DNA of 64,000 bases, from assembly GCA_015680685.1 (NCBI GenBank), contig MNCI01017777.1, positions 1 to 64,000 of the forward strand, in the 5' to 3' direction. Made by a program: the position numbers and the translations under genes. The notes under the pieces were generated by a model. That model had not been told where the DNA came from and did not search any database. It worked only from the letters and a program-made list of their open reading frames with translations. This document shows, piece by piece, positions 34,748-46,782 of this stretch (positions are counted from its first letter, which is position 1; each line of letters opens with the position of its first letter). Source of the DNA: Gnetum montanum (lineage: Eukaryota > Streptophyta > Gnetopsida > Gnetales > Gnetaceae).

Positions 34748-36960
34748 ATACCCACAACTAAATGAAAACTCATCCTCAAGTTCCTTTACAAAATTGGGAA
34801 GGTATGGGATTATTGATTGACGCTTGACATAATAAACTAACATAACAAAACTATGTATCACATTATAAAATTTTATTCTAGTGGATGCATAAAAAATGTC
34901 AAATTGATAAAAATACTAGACAAACATTGAAGATTACAAAATTTGTAGAGGTCTTTAAAAATCTGCTAACAATGATTCTTCTTGTTGCTACTAGCGGTGG
35001 CAAACTTCCAACCTTGATTCTTATGTTGATGCTTCTTTGGTTATGTGAAACATTCTTGAAAGATGGACTAAAATTGTTTCTCACTATCTCATGGATAAAG
35101 CAAACATGTGGTGTTTTCGATGCTATCTTGTATGTGCTAGAATTTATCCATGGGCATAACCTCCAATGTCCTCCTCTTGGCTTCATTTTTGTGCCTGGCA
35201 AAAGACCTTCTTTCTTAGGTGTTTCTTTTAGCATCACTTGTAGTCACCAAAGGATCAATATTAGTTTTGATAAATTTTCCTTAATAATTAACCCTTTTCA
35301 GATCCCTTAGTTTGCATTTAAGCACAAGGGGATGATAGCATACTATGCCCAAGGCTATGAGGTAACTAAAATCATCAACCTGCTCACATTATTTTTATCA
35401 ATTACTATTAGTTATCATAATGTTTGAAAATATAATGTTAGAAAAATTTCAAAACAAACATCCCTAGCCCCCATGACTAATGAGCATCACTTTGAAAGTG
35501 CTCAAGTTTTCAAATAATTGAAACTAAAGGTCTAATTCAGAATATGATTAAGAAATATTAATGGATATGGAAATGGAAAAGTCGGAAAAATTAATGAAAT
35601 GGATGAGAAGTAGACTGAGAATCATGCATAAATTCAAAGAAACTATCATCGATGTTCTAGAAGATGTGAAGGTTAGTTCAAAGCCATGATCAATAAAAGT
35701 TATGCAAGTGGATCCTCCCCAAGGCAGGCTCCTACCATAATTCCCTTGCATAACCACTTCCATAGATGTCCATTGACACCTAAGAAGTTAAATGTATACC
35801 ATGCCTTTGTTCCAAACAACATACAATTTCTGTGGTTGGGATGGTTCACTATACTACAAAAAACCAAAAGGGTCATAATTACATGCAATAGTGAGGTGAA
35901 TAATGGAATGAGAAGGGATTGTAGAGATCAAGATGTAAGGTAGTTGACCATGTCCACAATAGGTTCTTGTGTAAAATGTGATTAAAATGATTAGCATACC
36001 TATCTATCCAAGTTCAAACCAAGTCCATATCATGAAAAGTGACCTCACATTGATGTGTTTCTTTTTGCCAACCACCATGAGTCTACAATCACCTCAAGGA
36101 ACAGTCATCACTCAAAAAAGAGAAGAAAAGAGAAAAAGAAAGGAAGCACCTTAGCTAGAGGGGCATCTTCAGGCATGGGTAACATGTTTTTCTTGCCTCA
36201 AAACTAGTGATTGTGGCCCATTATTATGTCTAAGGTGTGTGCCTTGAATTCCCATTCTTATTTTTTTCTTTTTCTTCTTTTTTTGACTTTTTGATTTTTT
36301 TTCTTTGTTTGGGAATCACACCATGCAAAGACAGAGCTTCCTTTTTATTAGTTGATGGAGGAGTGATGATACGTTCCAAGAGGACTCATAAACCACATGA
36401 AGCAAGTCAAAAAGAGAACCCAACAAATCCCCTTGACATCACACGCTTACCATTCCCACTTGGTCATTTCCTCTTTTTTTAAGGTACAATGAGCATTGAA
36501 TAATTTTAGTTTCATGAAATAAGAACTAAATTATTTCCATGAAAAAGACCTTTTATTCAAAGAACTAGAGGGATGGATGAGGCAGTGTCACTAGTTTACA
36601 CAATTACTTACCTAATCATCTTGATAACATAGAACAAAAATCCAATACATAGTGTTGACTTCTACATCATGAATTGACAATATTATTAATTAAAACATTA
36701 AATACATTCATAAACATAAAGAAAATGACTAAGAAAAAGAGAAGATTATAAAGAAAAAAAAAGAAAAATATTAATAAATAAAAAACATATGAAGAATTAG
36801 AAAATTTTGAAAAAAATAAGAAAATGATAAAAAATTGTAAAAGAAAAAAGGTGAAAAATACTTATTAGTTCTTGAAATAGGATGGAGTATCTCCCCCACA
36901 AATAATCTTATGGCCACACATTCGGGAGATCGACTACACAATCCCCTAGTTATACACCAC
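34748..36960 (-). other. N2 post-pol region with polypurine tract
   Basis: Read on minus, this carries the same landmarks as N4 52784-54651: the CTTGGGGAGGATCC block (about 35700), the LTR-distal block with CATGGGGGCTAGG (about 35475) and, next to the LTR, CATTTAGTTGTGGGTA as a decayed polypurine tract (34748-34765). The open stretches at 34885-35310 (both strands) have no recognisable domain. An A/T-only tract lies at 36720-36860. Confidence 0.72.
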
Positions 36961-36989
36961 TAGTTTCCCATCTATCACCATTATTGATT

Positions 36990-37910
36990 TAATTAATCAT
37001 GTGATAGCACATCTAACATTGGTAATAATCTCATTTGGATCATTTGAAGATGTATCTTCATTTGGACTTGAAGGTATTTCTATTTGGGTGATCCAAATGT
37101 GTTTGCTTCTTCTTCTTGATTTTTTATTTTAATTCCTAAGTCTTTGTGTTTAATATTCTATTCTGATGTATAGTCAAAGTGTGAGCTATATGCATCTAAA
37201 TCCTTTTTTTGATCTATTTTCTTAAGTCTAGAACTAATAAGTGGAACAATTGCCACCATGCATCTTTGAAATAATTTTATATTGTCATTTTCAAGCCACT
37301 AGGTGTCTTCTAGTTTAGTGGCTACTACATAGATTAGTTTTTTCTCACATAATTGGTCTTGAACTTTGTTGTGGGCTGTGTTAATATTTGGAATTTTTGG
37401 CCCACAACTGCACCCATTACTATTAGTAGTAATGCATGGATTATTTTGTCTCTCCACAATGATAAGTTTATCATTTTTGTTAGGTATTCAAGCAATGATG
37501 GATGTTGGCCTTTCTATATGATTAGAGGACCTTGGTTGTGAAAGGAAGATGTTGTACTTGATTGGCATTATGCTAGCTTGGATGAGTTAGTAGGTCCATG
37601 AGTGTTGCATGTGGGAACCATCTTAAAGAAAGGGAACTTTTGAGATTGTTGTGGAGATCTATTGGCATTATCATTTTAGTGTATGTTCGCAGCACAAGTG
37701 GCATTCTCTCATTAATGTCATGGTGTTGAACCTTCCTATGTTGCTAGTGGTGATATATGGTGGATGGAAGTATGAGAATATTGACAATATGATGAAGCAT
37801 GAGAGGTGTAAGGTGGTGACCTCACAGAAGATGTTGTGGGATGATGGTATTCAAGAGAGTGGTAGCAGTGATTCAAGGTAGAGGAAGTGAAATAGGTTGG
37901 GGAAATAGGT
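36990..37910 (-). pseudogene. N2 protease C-terminal part and linker, strongly decayed
   Basis: Minus-strand reading gives YVVATKLEDT at about 37310, the conserved protease-RT linker (VVATKQEDTQWL in P1). Upstream of it is NNPCITTNSNGCSCG near 37420, matching PCITYSDSS of N4. The protease core further up is unreadable. The linker runs straight into the post-pol region near 36960, so RT, RNase H and integrase are missing. Identification rests on two short matches in the right order and orientation. Confidence 0.6.
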
Positions 37911-37929
37911 TTTTGAACATAATATCTAT

Positions 37930-38624
37930 ATAGATTTAACTAGCAGTAAGGGTAATGCTGGTTTGATGATGCCCTCCCCCATGACTGTGGGTTTCACCAC
38001 TCATTGGATGATAGTGTTGAGGCTAGTAAGAAGTCCCACTAGGATGATATAGTTGGTTGTAGGACTATCTAAAATTACTTTGTGAGAAAGGTAATTTCCT
38101 AGGCATTTGCTTTTGTACAAACTTGGAATTTAAAGTAACAGCTCAATACTCATGTAGATGTGACATGACTAGGCAATAGCCCTTTGGATGGTCATATATG
38201 CAGATGTCACATCCATCATCTTCTTCTGTGGTTAAGTCTATAACATATTCTTCTACAACCATTTTTCCTTTTTGCTGATAAGTGTCCCTATTGGTTTCTT
38301 GGTTCTTTTTTCTTCTTTTGTTGTGATCACTTGATTCATTTTTCATTTCTCTCTCCTCTACAATTTCTACAAAAGTTGCAACTTTCTCATTTATCCATTT
38401 TGACATCTTATCTAATCTTACTTCAAGCTCATCAATAGACTTTTTTATTGACAAGGTTTGTTATGAAATCATCTCATCGAGAGCTACCTCCTTTTCCTTA
38501 TCATAGATATGGACTTTCTACTTTTGAAGAATTGGGTCCTAATGATATTTCTCAACATTCTCCCATTTATGTGGCTCTCCTTCTTCTTTTCCCACACAGT
38601 CAATTAGCTTTTGGATTTGATGGA
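37930..38624 (-). pseudogene. N2 gag, C-terminal block
   Basis: Begins at the N3 insertion point with QIQKLIDCVGKEEGE and continues through KSIDELEVRLDKM, a Lys/Asn/Arg-rich linker and the zinc knuckle CDICIYDHPKGYC (near 38190), ending MSHLHEY at 38143. An open frame of 103 codons covers 38143-38454. The first codons join, over one copy of the ATGG duplication, to ELETH at 57756, which is the expected order in gag. Confidence 0.88.
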
Positions 38625-39122
38625 TGATGAGTCATTATAGGTTTGCTACCTTGATGAGGCCTTGTCAATGCAGTTAACCACATCAACACATCTTTCCTTG
38701 TGTCAATGAGGCCCCATTGATGTAGTGTCTGTCCATCACCTATAAATACATGCCTACCAACCACATTTATGGCAATCTAGATTTTAGTAGTAGTGAAGCT
38801 CTTGCATTTTTCCATTCAAAAGTTAGAATTTTTTCTTTGAGTGTTTGTAGTAGAAGTCATTGAGTGTATGGACCTTTATTTAAGCATTGTTATACCTAAA
38901 CATGATGGTGTGTGCAGCAATAAAGACAAGCTTTCTGATAAACCTTGCAAAACTTTGAACAGATTAGCTATTTTATTTATGCATTCAATGTTTTCAATTA
39001 TTTGTTAATTATTCTTAATTATTTTGCAAATATTTTCTAGAAATTGAGTTAATAAGGTAATTAAGCTAGAAATATTAAATACATAAGTATGACCACTTTG
39101 AGTGTAACATCTATTAGCTTGG
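38625..39122 (+). repeat. 5' LTR of N3, truncated
   Basis: Starts TGATGAGTCATT and matches the 3' LTR (56811 on) through TATA (38741-38748), AATAAAG (near 38919) and into U5. It then passes into gag at a CTTGG-TAAAC string that both U5 and gag contain, i.e. a deletion through microhomology removed the U5 end, primer site and gag start. By eye about 87 percent identical to the 3' LTR over 395 bases from the TATA box. Confidence 0.85.
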
Positions 39123-40930
39123 TAAACATTGTAGCAACAAGGGATCTAAGGATGGTGAGCATAATAAGCGTAAGATTGATGGAAAACACTACAGTGGTGG
39201 TGGTGGTCCACCTTCCTCTTCATCCACGTCTAAAAATTCTTGTTCATCTAACGATTCTCATAGAAGTCACCATCAAAAAAACCATGATAAAGGTGATCAA
39301 CAAAATAACAATGATTGTGAAGGCCATCAAAATCGAAGGGGTGGCAAAAACCATCATCGGTGTCATCAACATAGTGATGATGATGAACCTTTATTGGTGA
39401 CTCGCAATATGCTCAACATTATCAAGGCAGTGAAAATATTAACCAAACATATGATGGATAGTTGGATCAAGCACCTAGATATAAATAATATCCCAAAAGT
39501 TTAGTGGGGATACAATTTTGATAGGTAGACACATCTACAAGCTTTTCAAGATGCCTATGCCTTACAAAACATAGAGAATGAGTGGAAAACCTCAAGATTT
39601 TCATAAGGACACTCATTAAGGAATCTAAAAGTTCATATTGGCCCTTAGAATTAGAATATATTCATAGATAGAGTACCATGTTAGAACTATTCAATGATAA
39701 ATACTAGATATACTCCATAGTGTCTAACTTGAGAATGTAAATCCAAGGCTGGAAACAAGGAGCACATGAACCCTTGGATGCCACCATGGGTTAATACTAT
39801 GCACTCCTAAACTGATTCCCTCTCCATGGTCATTGTTAGAGGGAACGAATTCATCACATCATAGATGGACTTAGAGTAGAAACAAGAACCCTTGGGGGTG
39901 TATGCCCAAAAAAGGTTGTTTGAAATGAGAGCTCATCAGATCCAAAGGTTAACTGAGTAGGTAGCAAAAGAAGAAGGTGAGCTATAAAAGAGGGAAAGTG
40001 TTAAAGAATATAATATCAAACTATCCATAAGAAAATGAGAGATTCAATTTTGTGACAAGGAATCACCACTTGATGAAGTGGTGAACAAAAAAACCTTGCT
40101 CATCCAAAAATCTATTTATGATATTTTGGCCAAAGTTGAGAAGTCATGGGAATCTTTGGATGAAAAGTTTCAAATCTCTTTAAACATTTCCAAAGAATAT
40201 AAAGAGCAAACTAGTGATCATAATCATAGAAGGTAAAAAGAAGCTAAACATGCCTACCAAGGAGGTAAGGGCAAAGCTGTTGTAGTAGAGGAAGTTGTGG
40301 AATTTGACTCTGATAATGAAACTAAATGTGACATCTATCAATATAAACATCGAAAGAGATTTTGCCCTCTAGTGTCACACTTACAAGAGTTTTGAGAATA
40401 CACATTGAATCCTTGCCTAGCATGTAGGCAAGCTCCAAGACAATTACCTTACCCTCAATGTAGTGCAAGACAATTCCACCAGCAACAACAAGCTTACTAT
40501 CCAAGTGGAATCCCTCCCCAACTGTATGAACAATACCAATAGTGGTATCAATCACAATCATGGGGGATGCCATTGCCAAGGTAGTAGTACCCTTATAGGC
40601 AACTAGATCTATATAGGTATTATGTTCAGAAATCTTTCTTCCCTAGAAGTTTTGCAAGTCATGCATCATTTCAACATAATTATTACCCTCTAGAGTACTA
40701 ATGAATACATTCACCATCTTTTTGAGAAGAAAACACATATCTATATCCTTATCATCCTTCACATCCCTTTGCAAATACACCTCCACCTTCAACTCAATTA
40801 CCTCCTACTCCATCCATGTAGGGTGAAATTCCTCCATAGTTGCAACAATGAAATGCTACAAGGGCTATACACTTGTAACTAGTTTTTCAACCAAATGTTC
40901 TAGATAATCGATAAAGGAAAGGACCCTCTT
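39117..40930 (+). pseudogene. N3 gag
   Basis: Begins inside the Ser/Lys/His-rich region (SKDGEHNKRKIDGKH near 39140, then a Gly/Ser stretch), followed by DDEPLLVTRNMLNI (39380), capsid region to about 39900 and RAHQIQRLTE (39932). Knuckle near 40330: CDIYQYKHRKRFC, with its second and last positions altered. Pro/Tyr/Gln-rich tail to 40850. Frames shift near 39480 and stops are frequent. The N-terminal domain was lost with the LTR-gag deletion. Confidence 0.8.
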
Positions 40931-41039
40931 TCTAGCCCAGTAGTCCTCTCTAGCCCTCACAACCTACTTTGGCTAATCACCCTACATATCCAACACCCTT
41001 ATCCTCTACATCAAGTACCTTTAAGTGCCTTTCAAACCA

Positions 41040-43350
41040 AGTGCCACCTAGGATTCACACTATAATGTTAACCCATGCTATCTCTAATTGGATTAAGGCT
41101 AGTAACCTTCCTACAAAAAGATATGATCCAAGAAGTCCACTCATCTATCTATAGATTGCTGGACAAGAGTCATGCAAAGCTCTTCTGGACTTTGGTTCTA
41201 GAGTTTTAACCTCATCTCCCATGATATGTACAAGGCCTAGAACCTACCACCTCTTATGAAGAGCAACATCTATTTAGAATTAGTAGATTAGTCGATTACT
41301 ATCCCTTTGGGATTAGTAGAGGACATTGTGACCATAGTCTATTAGTGGTCCTATCATGTTGATTTTCTAGTAATCAAGGTGGACAATTGCAAAAGTGACT
41401 TTCCCATTATTGTGGTAAGGGATTGGTTAAGCAAAATCAATGCATGAATGGGAATAAGGAACCTATTCTTAGAAATATCAAAGAAAAATGAGCTAGGAAA
41501 GATTGAGAAGAAGCATATTCCAAGCATCATGTACAATGATAATGGGTGTGATTGTGTGAAAAATATTTGACCAATCAAAAGCACATACATTAAGGCATGC
41601 AATTAGTGTGTGCAAGAAATTAACATTTAAAGGTATTTTTATGTAGTAGCCACAAAGTAGGAGGACACCCAATGGCTAATAGTTGATTCAGATAGTAGCA
41701 CAATATGCATGGAACCAACTATGAGCCTAACTTTTGCATACATTGAAGGAATGGAAAAAATTGAGTAACTTCATTCCTAACTCTCTGATGAAGATGATGA
41801 TATATGTTAAGAAGAGTTGAAAATGCCTAATCACTTCAAGTAGAAGCCCTAAAAACTAAAACATTTATTAGCCGGTATGGAAAATACATTTTTAAAGAAT
41901 AGAAAATTGGTCATCATTAATACCAAACTTGCTCCTAAGAAAAAGAAATTTTTTTGAATGTGATAAATAAATGGTCAACAACCTTTGGTTGATCATATTC
42001 AAAATTAATAGGAATCGATCCAAGGATATGCAAGCATCGCATCTATACTAACTCAACCATGAAGCTTAAAAGGTAGTTGCAAAGGCTATTAAGCCCCTAA
42101 TTAAAGAAAATAGTCAAGGAGGACATAGATTAACTCCTCAAGTTGGGGCTCATCTATCCAATCGTGGATAGTTAGTGGGTTAGCCCACTCATAGTAGTAT
42201 TGAAGGAGGATGACAAATGACAGGTTTGCATCAACTTTAGGTTGTTAAATATGGTAACATTTAGAGATCATTTTCCTTTTCCATTTGTAGATTAAGTGTT
42301 AAATATCATATCTAGGCATTGTTATTATAGTTTCTTGGATGGTTATAGTGGCTATAACGAAATCCAAATGGCATCAGGAGACTAAGCCAAAACAACATTC
42401 ACGAGTTCCTAGGGGACTTTTGCATACTGTAAGATGCCATTTGGCCTATGCAAAGCCCCTAAAACATTTCAATGCTTGGTCTTGAGTATCTTTCAACAAA
42501 AAATTGGTAGTGGTGTTGAAGTCTTCATGGATGACTTCTCCACCTATGGAGCTACATTTAAGTAAGCCTTAGATTGACTTGAGCAACTATTGAAGAGATG
42601 CGTAGAGACAAACCTATGGCTCAACTAACAAAAGAGCCATCTCATGATCTAAGAAGGAATTATGCTAGGACATTGAATTTCACAAAAAGGGATTAAGGTA
42701 GACCCAGAAAAGATAAGGTTCATCCAAGGAATAACATGCCAACTAGTGATTGTAAAAGATATATGGTCATTCCTTGGACACATTGGTTACTATCGATGAT
42801 TTATTGAGAATTTCTTGAAGATTGCAAAGCTGTTGGTATAACTTACAAAGAAGGATGCACCTTTCTTTTGGACCAAGGAATGTGAACATGCATTCCAAAA
42901 ATTAAAAGAAAAAATCATAAGAACAACAATCCTACAAGCATTAGATTGGTCCAAACCATTCCATATCATGATAGATGCATTTGACTATGCTTTAGGAGCA
43001 GTGCGCACACAACTAGATGACAAGAGACATCTATATTATATTCACTACATGAGTAGAAGCATTGTGGGAGCATAGTTTAATTACACCACCATGGAGAAAG
43101 AATTAATGGTAGTGGTGTATGTGCTAGAAAATTTTAGACATTATGTGCTAGGTTATAAAGTGTTTGTGCATACAGACCATAGTGTAATTTTTTTCCTTAT
43201 GAATAAGCTGACAATGAGCCCTCGTGTTATATGGTGGCTCATGATCTTGCAAGAATTTGATCTCACTATGGTAGATCAAAAATGAATTGAGAATGTGATC
43301 ATTGACCATATTTCTTTCTTAAGATGGAATAACAAAGAGGAGGAGAGCCT
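41040..43350 (+). pseudogene. N3 protease, RT and RNase H
   Basis: Protease: ALLDFGSRV for ALLDSGSGV (41177) and IIVVRDWLSKINA for IIMGRAWLS (41406). RT: FPFPFVDQ-like block (42270), FLDGYSGYNEIQMAS (42334), CKMPFGLCKAPKTFQCL (42427), VEVFMDDFSTYGATF (42518) and SFLGHIGYYR (42768). RNase H: DAFDYALGAV (42970), YTTMEKELMVVVYVLENFRH (43081), VFVHTDHSVIFFL (43163), RVIWWLMILQEFDLTMVDQ (43225). FMDD rather than YxDD is typical of Athila RT. Stops are mostly TAG/TAA; frames are otherwise largely kept. Confidence 0.9.
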
Positions 43351-43429
43351 ACTCTCTCATAATTTTTTAGAAAACTCCTCTTTATAGGAGTAATAAGTGA
43401 ATAAACACCTAAGAAAGTAACATGGTTTA

Positions 43430-44720
43430 ATGACATCCTCACATATCTTGTGACTCAAGAGATGCCACAAGACTTGCATTTTAGGAAAAATAAACAATTT
43501 CTTTATTGGATCAAATACTTTATGGAAATCAATAGACACCTTTATAAGGTGTGTGCCAATGGCTTGATTTGTTGGTGTGTCCCTAATGAAGATCAACTAC
43601 CCATTCTCCAGGATTCTCATGATGGACCTTGTGGAGGCCATTATGCAAGGAGATGCATGGCCATAAAAATCTTGATGGTAGGATACTATTGGCCCACAAT
43701 CCTTAAGGATGCCCACAAGTTCATCAAGTCTTATAAATATTGTCAATGTGATGGGGGGATGATCACTCACATGGAAGGTTCTTAATTATGGATTCAACCA
43801 TTAGAACCTTTCAACATATGGGGCATTAACTTTATGGATCCCATCAAACCCATGTCTAATAGGAAAGTGTATATTATAGTAGTAGTTGACTACTATAAAA
43901 AATGGGTTGAAGCCATAGTTGTTACTGATTGTACATCATCCACTATCATCAAATTTATGCAACAAAATATCATGAATATGTTTGGAGTGCCATGTTCACT
44001 AATTTTTAATAATGGAACTCATTTTATAGGTGCCACATTTAGAAAATTAATGCAACACTTGGGGGTAGAACATAAATTAATAACACCTTACCATTTCCAA
44101 GACAATGGTTAAGTAGAGGTAAACAACTAAGAGATTACAAAAATACTAACATGAACCATTAGAAAATATAGGAAGGATAGGAGTACAAAACTTAATGATT
44201 CTCTCTAGGCTTATTGTTTGAATTGGAAGCTTCCTATTGGATATTCTTCCTATGAGTTAGTATACAGGAAACTCCCAACACTTCCAATTCAATTTGAGCT
44301 TCGTACACTCTCAATTGTCTGTGATCTAAACCTTAACCTAAGTTTAGCATAGAAGGAAATATTGATCAATCTAAATGTGTTAGAAAAAAATTTCTTAGTG
44401 GCCCTATCCTTGAATGAGGTGAATAAGGCATTAAGCAAGTAGTATCATGACCTTAGAATTAGGAGAGTAAAACTTCAACTAGGAGATAAGGTTCTTTACT
44501 AGAACCTCACACACACATGTACCCCAACAGAAAAAATTCCAAACATTGTAAGAGGAACCTTATATAATTGATCAAAACTTTCCCTCTAGGGCCATGATAA
44601 TTTACAAACCTGATAGCCCAAATAAAAGGTACTTGGTCAATATCCAACAAGTCAAACCTTTCCTAGAACCAAGATTGGCTAGTGTAACTACCACCTCAAT
44701 GGATGGATAACTATGTTCTC
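43430..44720 (+). pseudogene. N3 integrase
   Basis: Two long open blocks. 43450-43785: HDGPCGGHYARRCMAIK and GYYWPTILKDAHKFI, then SYKYCQCDGG (HH-CC zinc domain). 43834-44112: VDYYKKWVEAIVVTDCTSS, MFGVPCSLIFNNGTHF, LGVEHKLITPYHFQDNG (core). The first two catalytic positions are altered (GINFMD for GIDFMG and NNGTHF for DNGTHF), so it is dead even apart from the stops. C-terminal SYELVYRKLPTLPIQ near 44250. Confidence 0.9.
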
Positions 44721-46782
44721 TTTTTCTGATCTCCTCCCTCCAACTCAGTCATGGGCAAGATGGCCATCTATGCTAACCATTATCATGGCCTCTCAATTTT
44801 ACCTTTTTTTTTCTCACATTATTGATTTTACAAATTTTTTATGTTTAAATTTTACTAATTTTACCATTTTTAGTACCTTTTAACTTTCTTTATTATTTTA
44901 CACTTTCATATATATTTTACTTTATTTTTTTTTCATTTGTTTAAGTGTGTTATTTTCTCATTTTTGCTAATAAATCTACTTTATTGTCACAAGACACAAT
45001 GTTGTTATTGTTATTTACTAATGATGATTTGTGCTTAATATGTAATTGTTAATGTCTAGTTTCTATTTTTGAATTTTGATATTTAATGAATTTGACATGG
45101 TTTATTTTTCAAGGAAGAGGCAATGAGTCCACATCATTTGCCAATCCAATGAACTCCAGAATTAGGAAGGATCCAAATGTTTGTAAAGGATGTGACTTCA
45201 AGGGGACTCAATACTCTTTGTAATCTTCTTCTTGCTTGCATGCTTGAGTGTTTTTTGTAGAATTTTTACCATTTCATACCATCCAATGATAGGGAGACAA
45301 ATAATGTCATTGCATGATGTTATTCCCATCATTCAAAAAAATCATGGGAATTCAAATCATACTTGTTTGACATGAATAAGTCCTAGCATGGTGTGGTTCC
45401 CATCATTTAGAAAAAAAACTATGGAAATTTAAAGCACACCCTTTGGAAAAATGAAAGGGCCACATGCACTGGTTATGAGACTTGAATGCCATTCACCTAT
45501 GCATGATAGTCCCCTTAACTAAGCCCCTCTCTCTCACTTCCTACTTTTCCTTTATTCTCCTTGTGGAATGGTGGTTATTTTGTGGTAGAACTCTTGTGTC
45601 TTAGGTGGGTGGATCAATCTTAGAGTAGCAATGAAAAGTCATTAAAAGTGGATGATTTTGGTCTATACTAATGATGAAGTTTCTCAAGTAAGTTTAACCA
45701 CAAATTTCACAAGGGACTTATTATGACCTCATTTTGGAAATCCATTCCACCTTCTCTATCATCCATCCATGCTACCATAATTCACCTCACTACTAGGTTC
45801 TATGTTATGCTCTATGTTTTAGTTTGATGTGTTGGAATTCTTGAGTGGATTCTTTTAGGTTGGTCCTTAACTTATCATGATCATTAAATCAACTCTGAGA
45901 TCCATGGACTCCTTAGTTGAGGTTATGTAAGGGTAAAAAAGGGCATGAGCCTACTATGGAGAGGATCCACATGTATAGCTTTTGGCTTGATTAGTTAAGG
46001 TTCCTTATCTTTGACATTACTACAATCCTATATTTCATATTTTCCATTGTGTAAACTGCTTAGTACTCCTTAATCTTTCATTGCATTCATGCATTAAATT
46101 AATTATTCTTCATTTTTTTTTCAAATTTATGAACTTTAATGCCCTATTCTAATGATTTCATACTATGCCTAGTCTTCTAAGCTTTCATTTGATCCAATTT
46201 CATTGAAAAATTCCTTGTATTTTAAAAGTTTCACCAAAGTCAATGATGGTCAATAACTGCTTTGACGAGGCCTTATCAATGCAGTCGACCACGTTGACAA
46301 GGTCCCATAGATGTAGTGCAAAAATACTATATATACCACCAGACACATTATAATTTTTTTCAATTTTCTCATAACACATAGGGAATTTTTGCAATTTTTC
46401 AGAGCCCATAACTTTCAAACCCTTTGGCCAAATCACTTCTTCTTTTGATCATACATTTACTAGAATTAAGATCTTTATCATGGGGGTGACAAACCTTAAC
46501 GTTTCCAATGAAACATTGATGGAATTTTAAGGAAATTTTCCTAACTCCCCCAAAGGGTTAATACCCTTAATCATATATAAACAAAATTTTTTTAAAGTTA
46601 ACCCTTCCAACAACCTCTGGGATGAATTATTCTTAATAACACATAAAAAAAGAATAATCAAATTTATTAAATTAGCCATAATCACAACTTAGCCAAGTGT
46701 AACTACCCTCAAGAGTTAAGGTATCCCAATTGTTTTAAGGTTACACAATGATTGCTAATCCATGATCTTATTGTGATTATAG
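44721..46782 (+). other. N3 post-pol region with a U3-like segment and candidate splice acceptor
   Basis: Shares landmarks with N4 and A2 (GGCAATGAGTCCAC at 45119, CTACTATGGAGAGGATCC near 45950, CATAATCACAACTTAGCCAA near 46678). At 46244-46350 there is a segment resembling the start of an N3-type U3 (TGATGGTCAATAACTGC, GACGAGGCCTTATCAATGCAG) followed by CTATATATA, absent at the same place in N4. The region ends TGATTATAG directly before the env-like ATG at 46783; N4 has TGTGTGCAG before its ATG at 54269. Confidence 0.65.

Noticed and set aside
34885-35310. Possible host gene of 141 codons
   Set aside because: Lies in the N2 post-pol region with landmarks shared by N4 on both sides; no domain and antisense to the element.
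46200-46436. Minus-strand open frame of 78 codons
   Set aside because: Overlaps the U3-like segment and shows no similarity to any element protein or recognisable domain; a chance frame.
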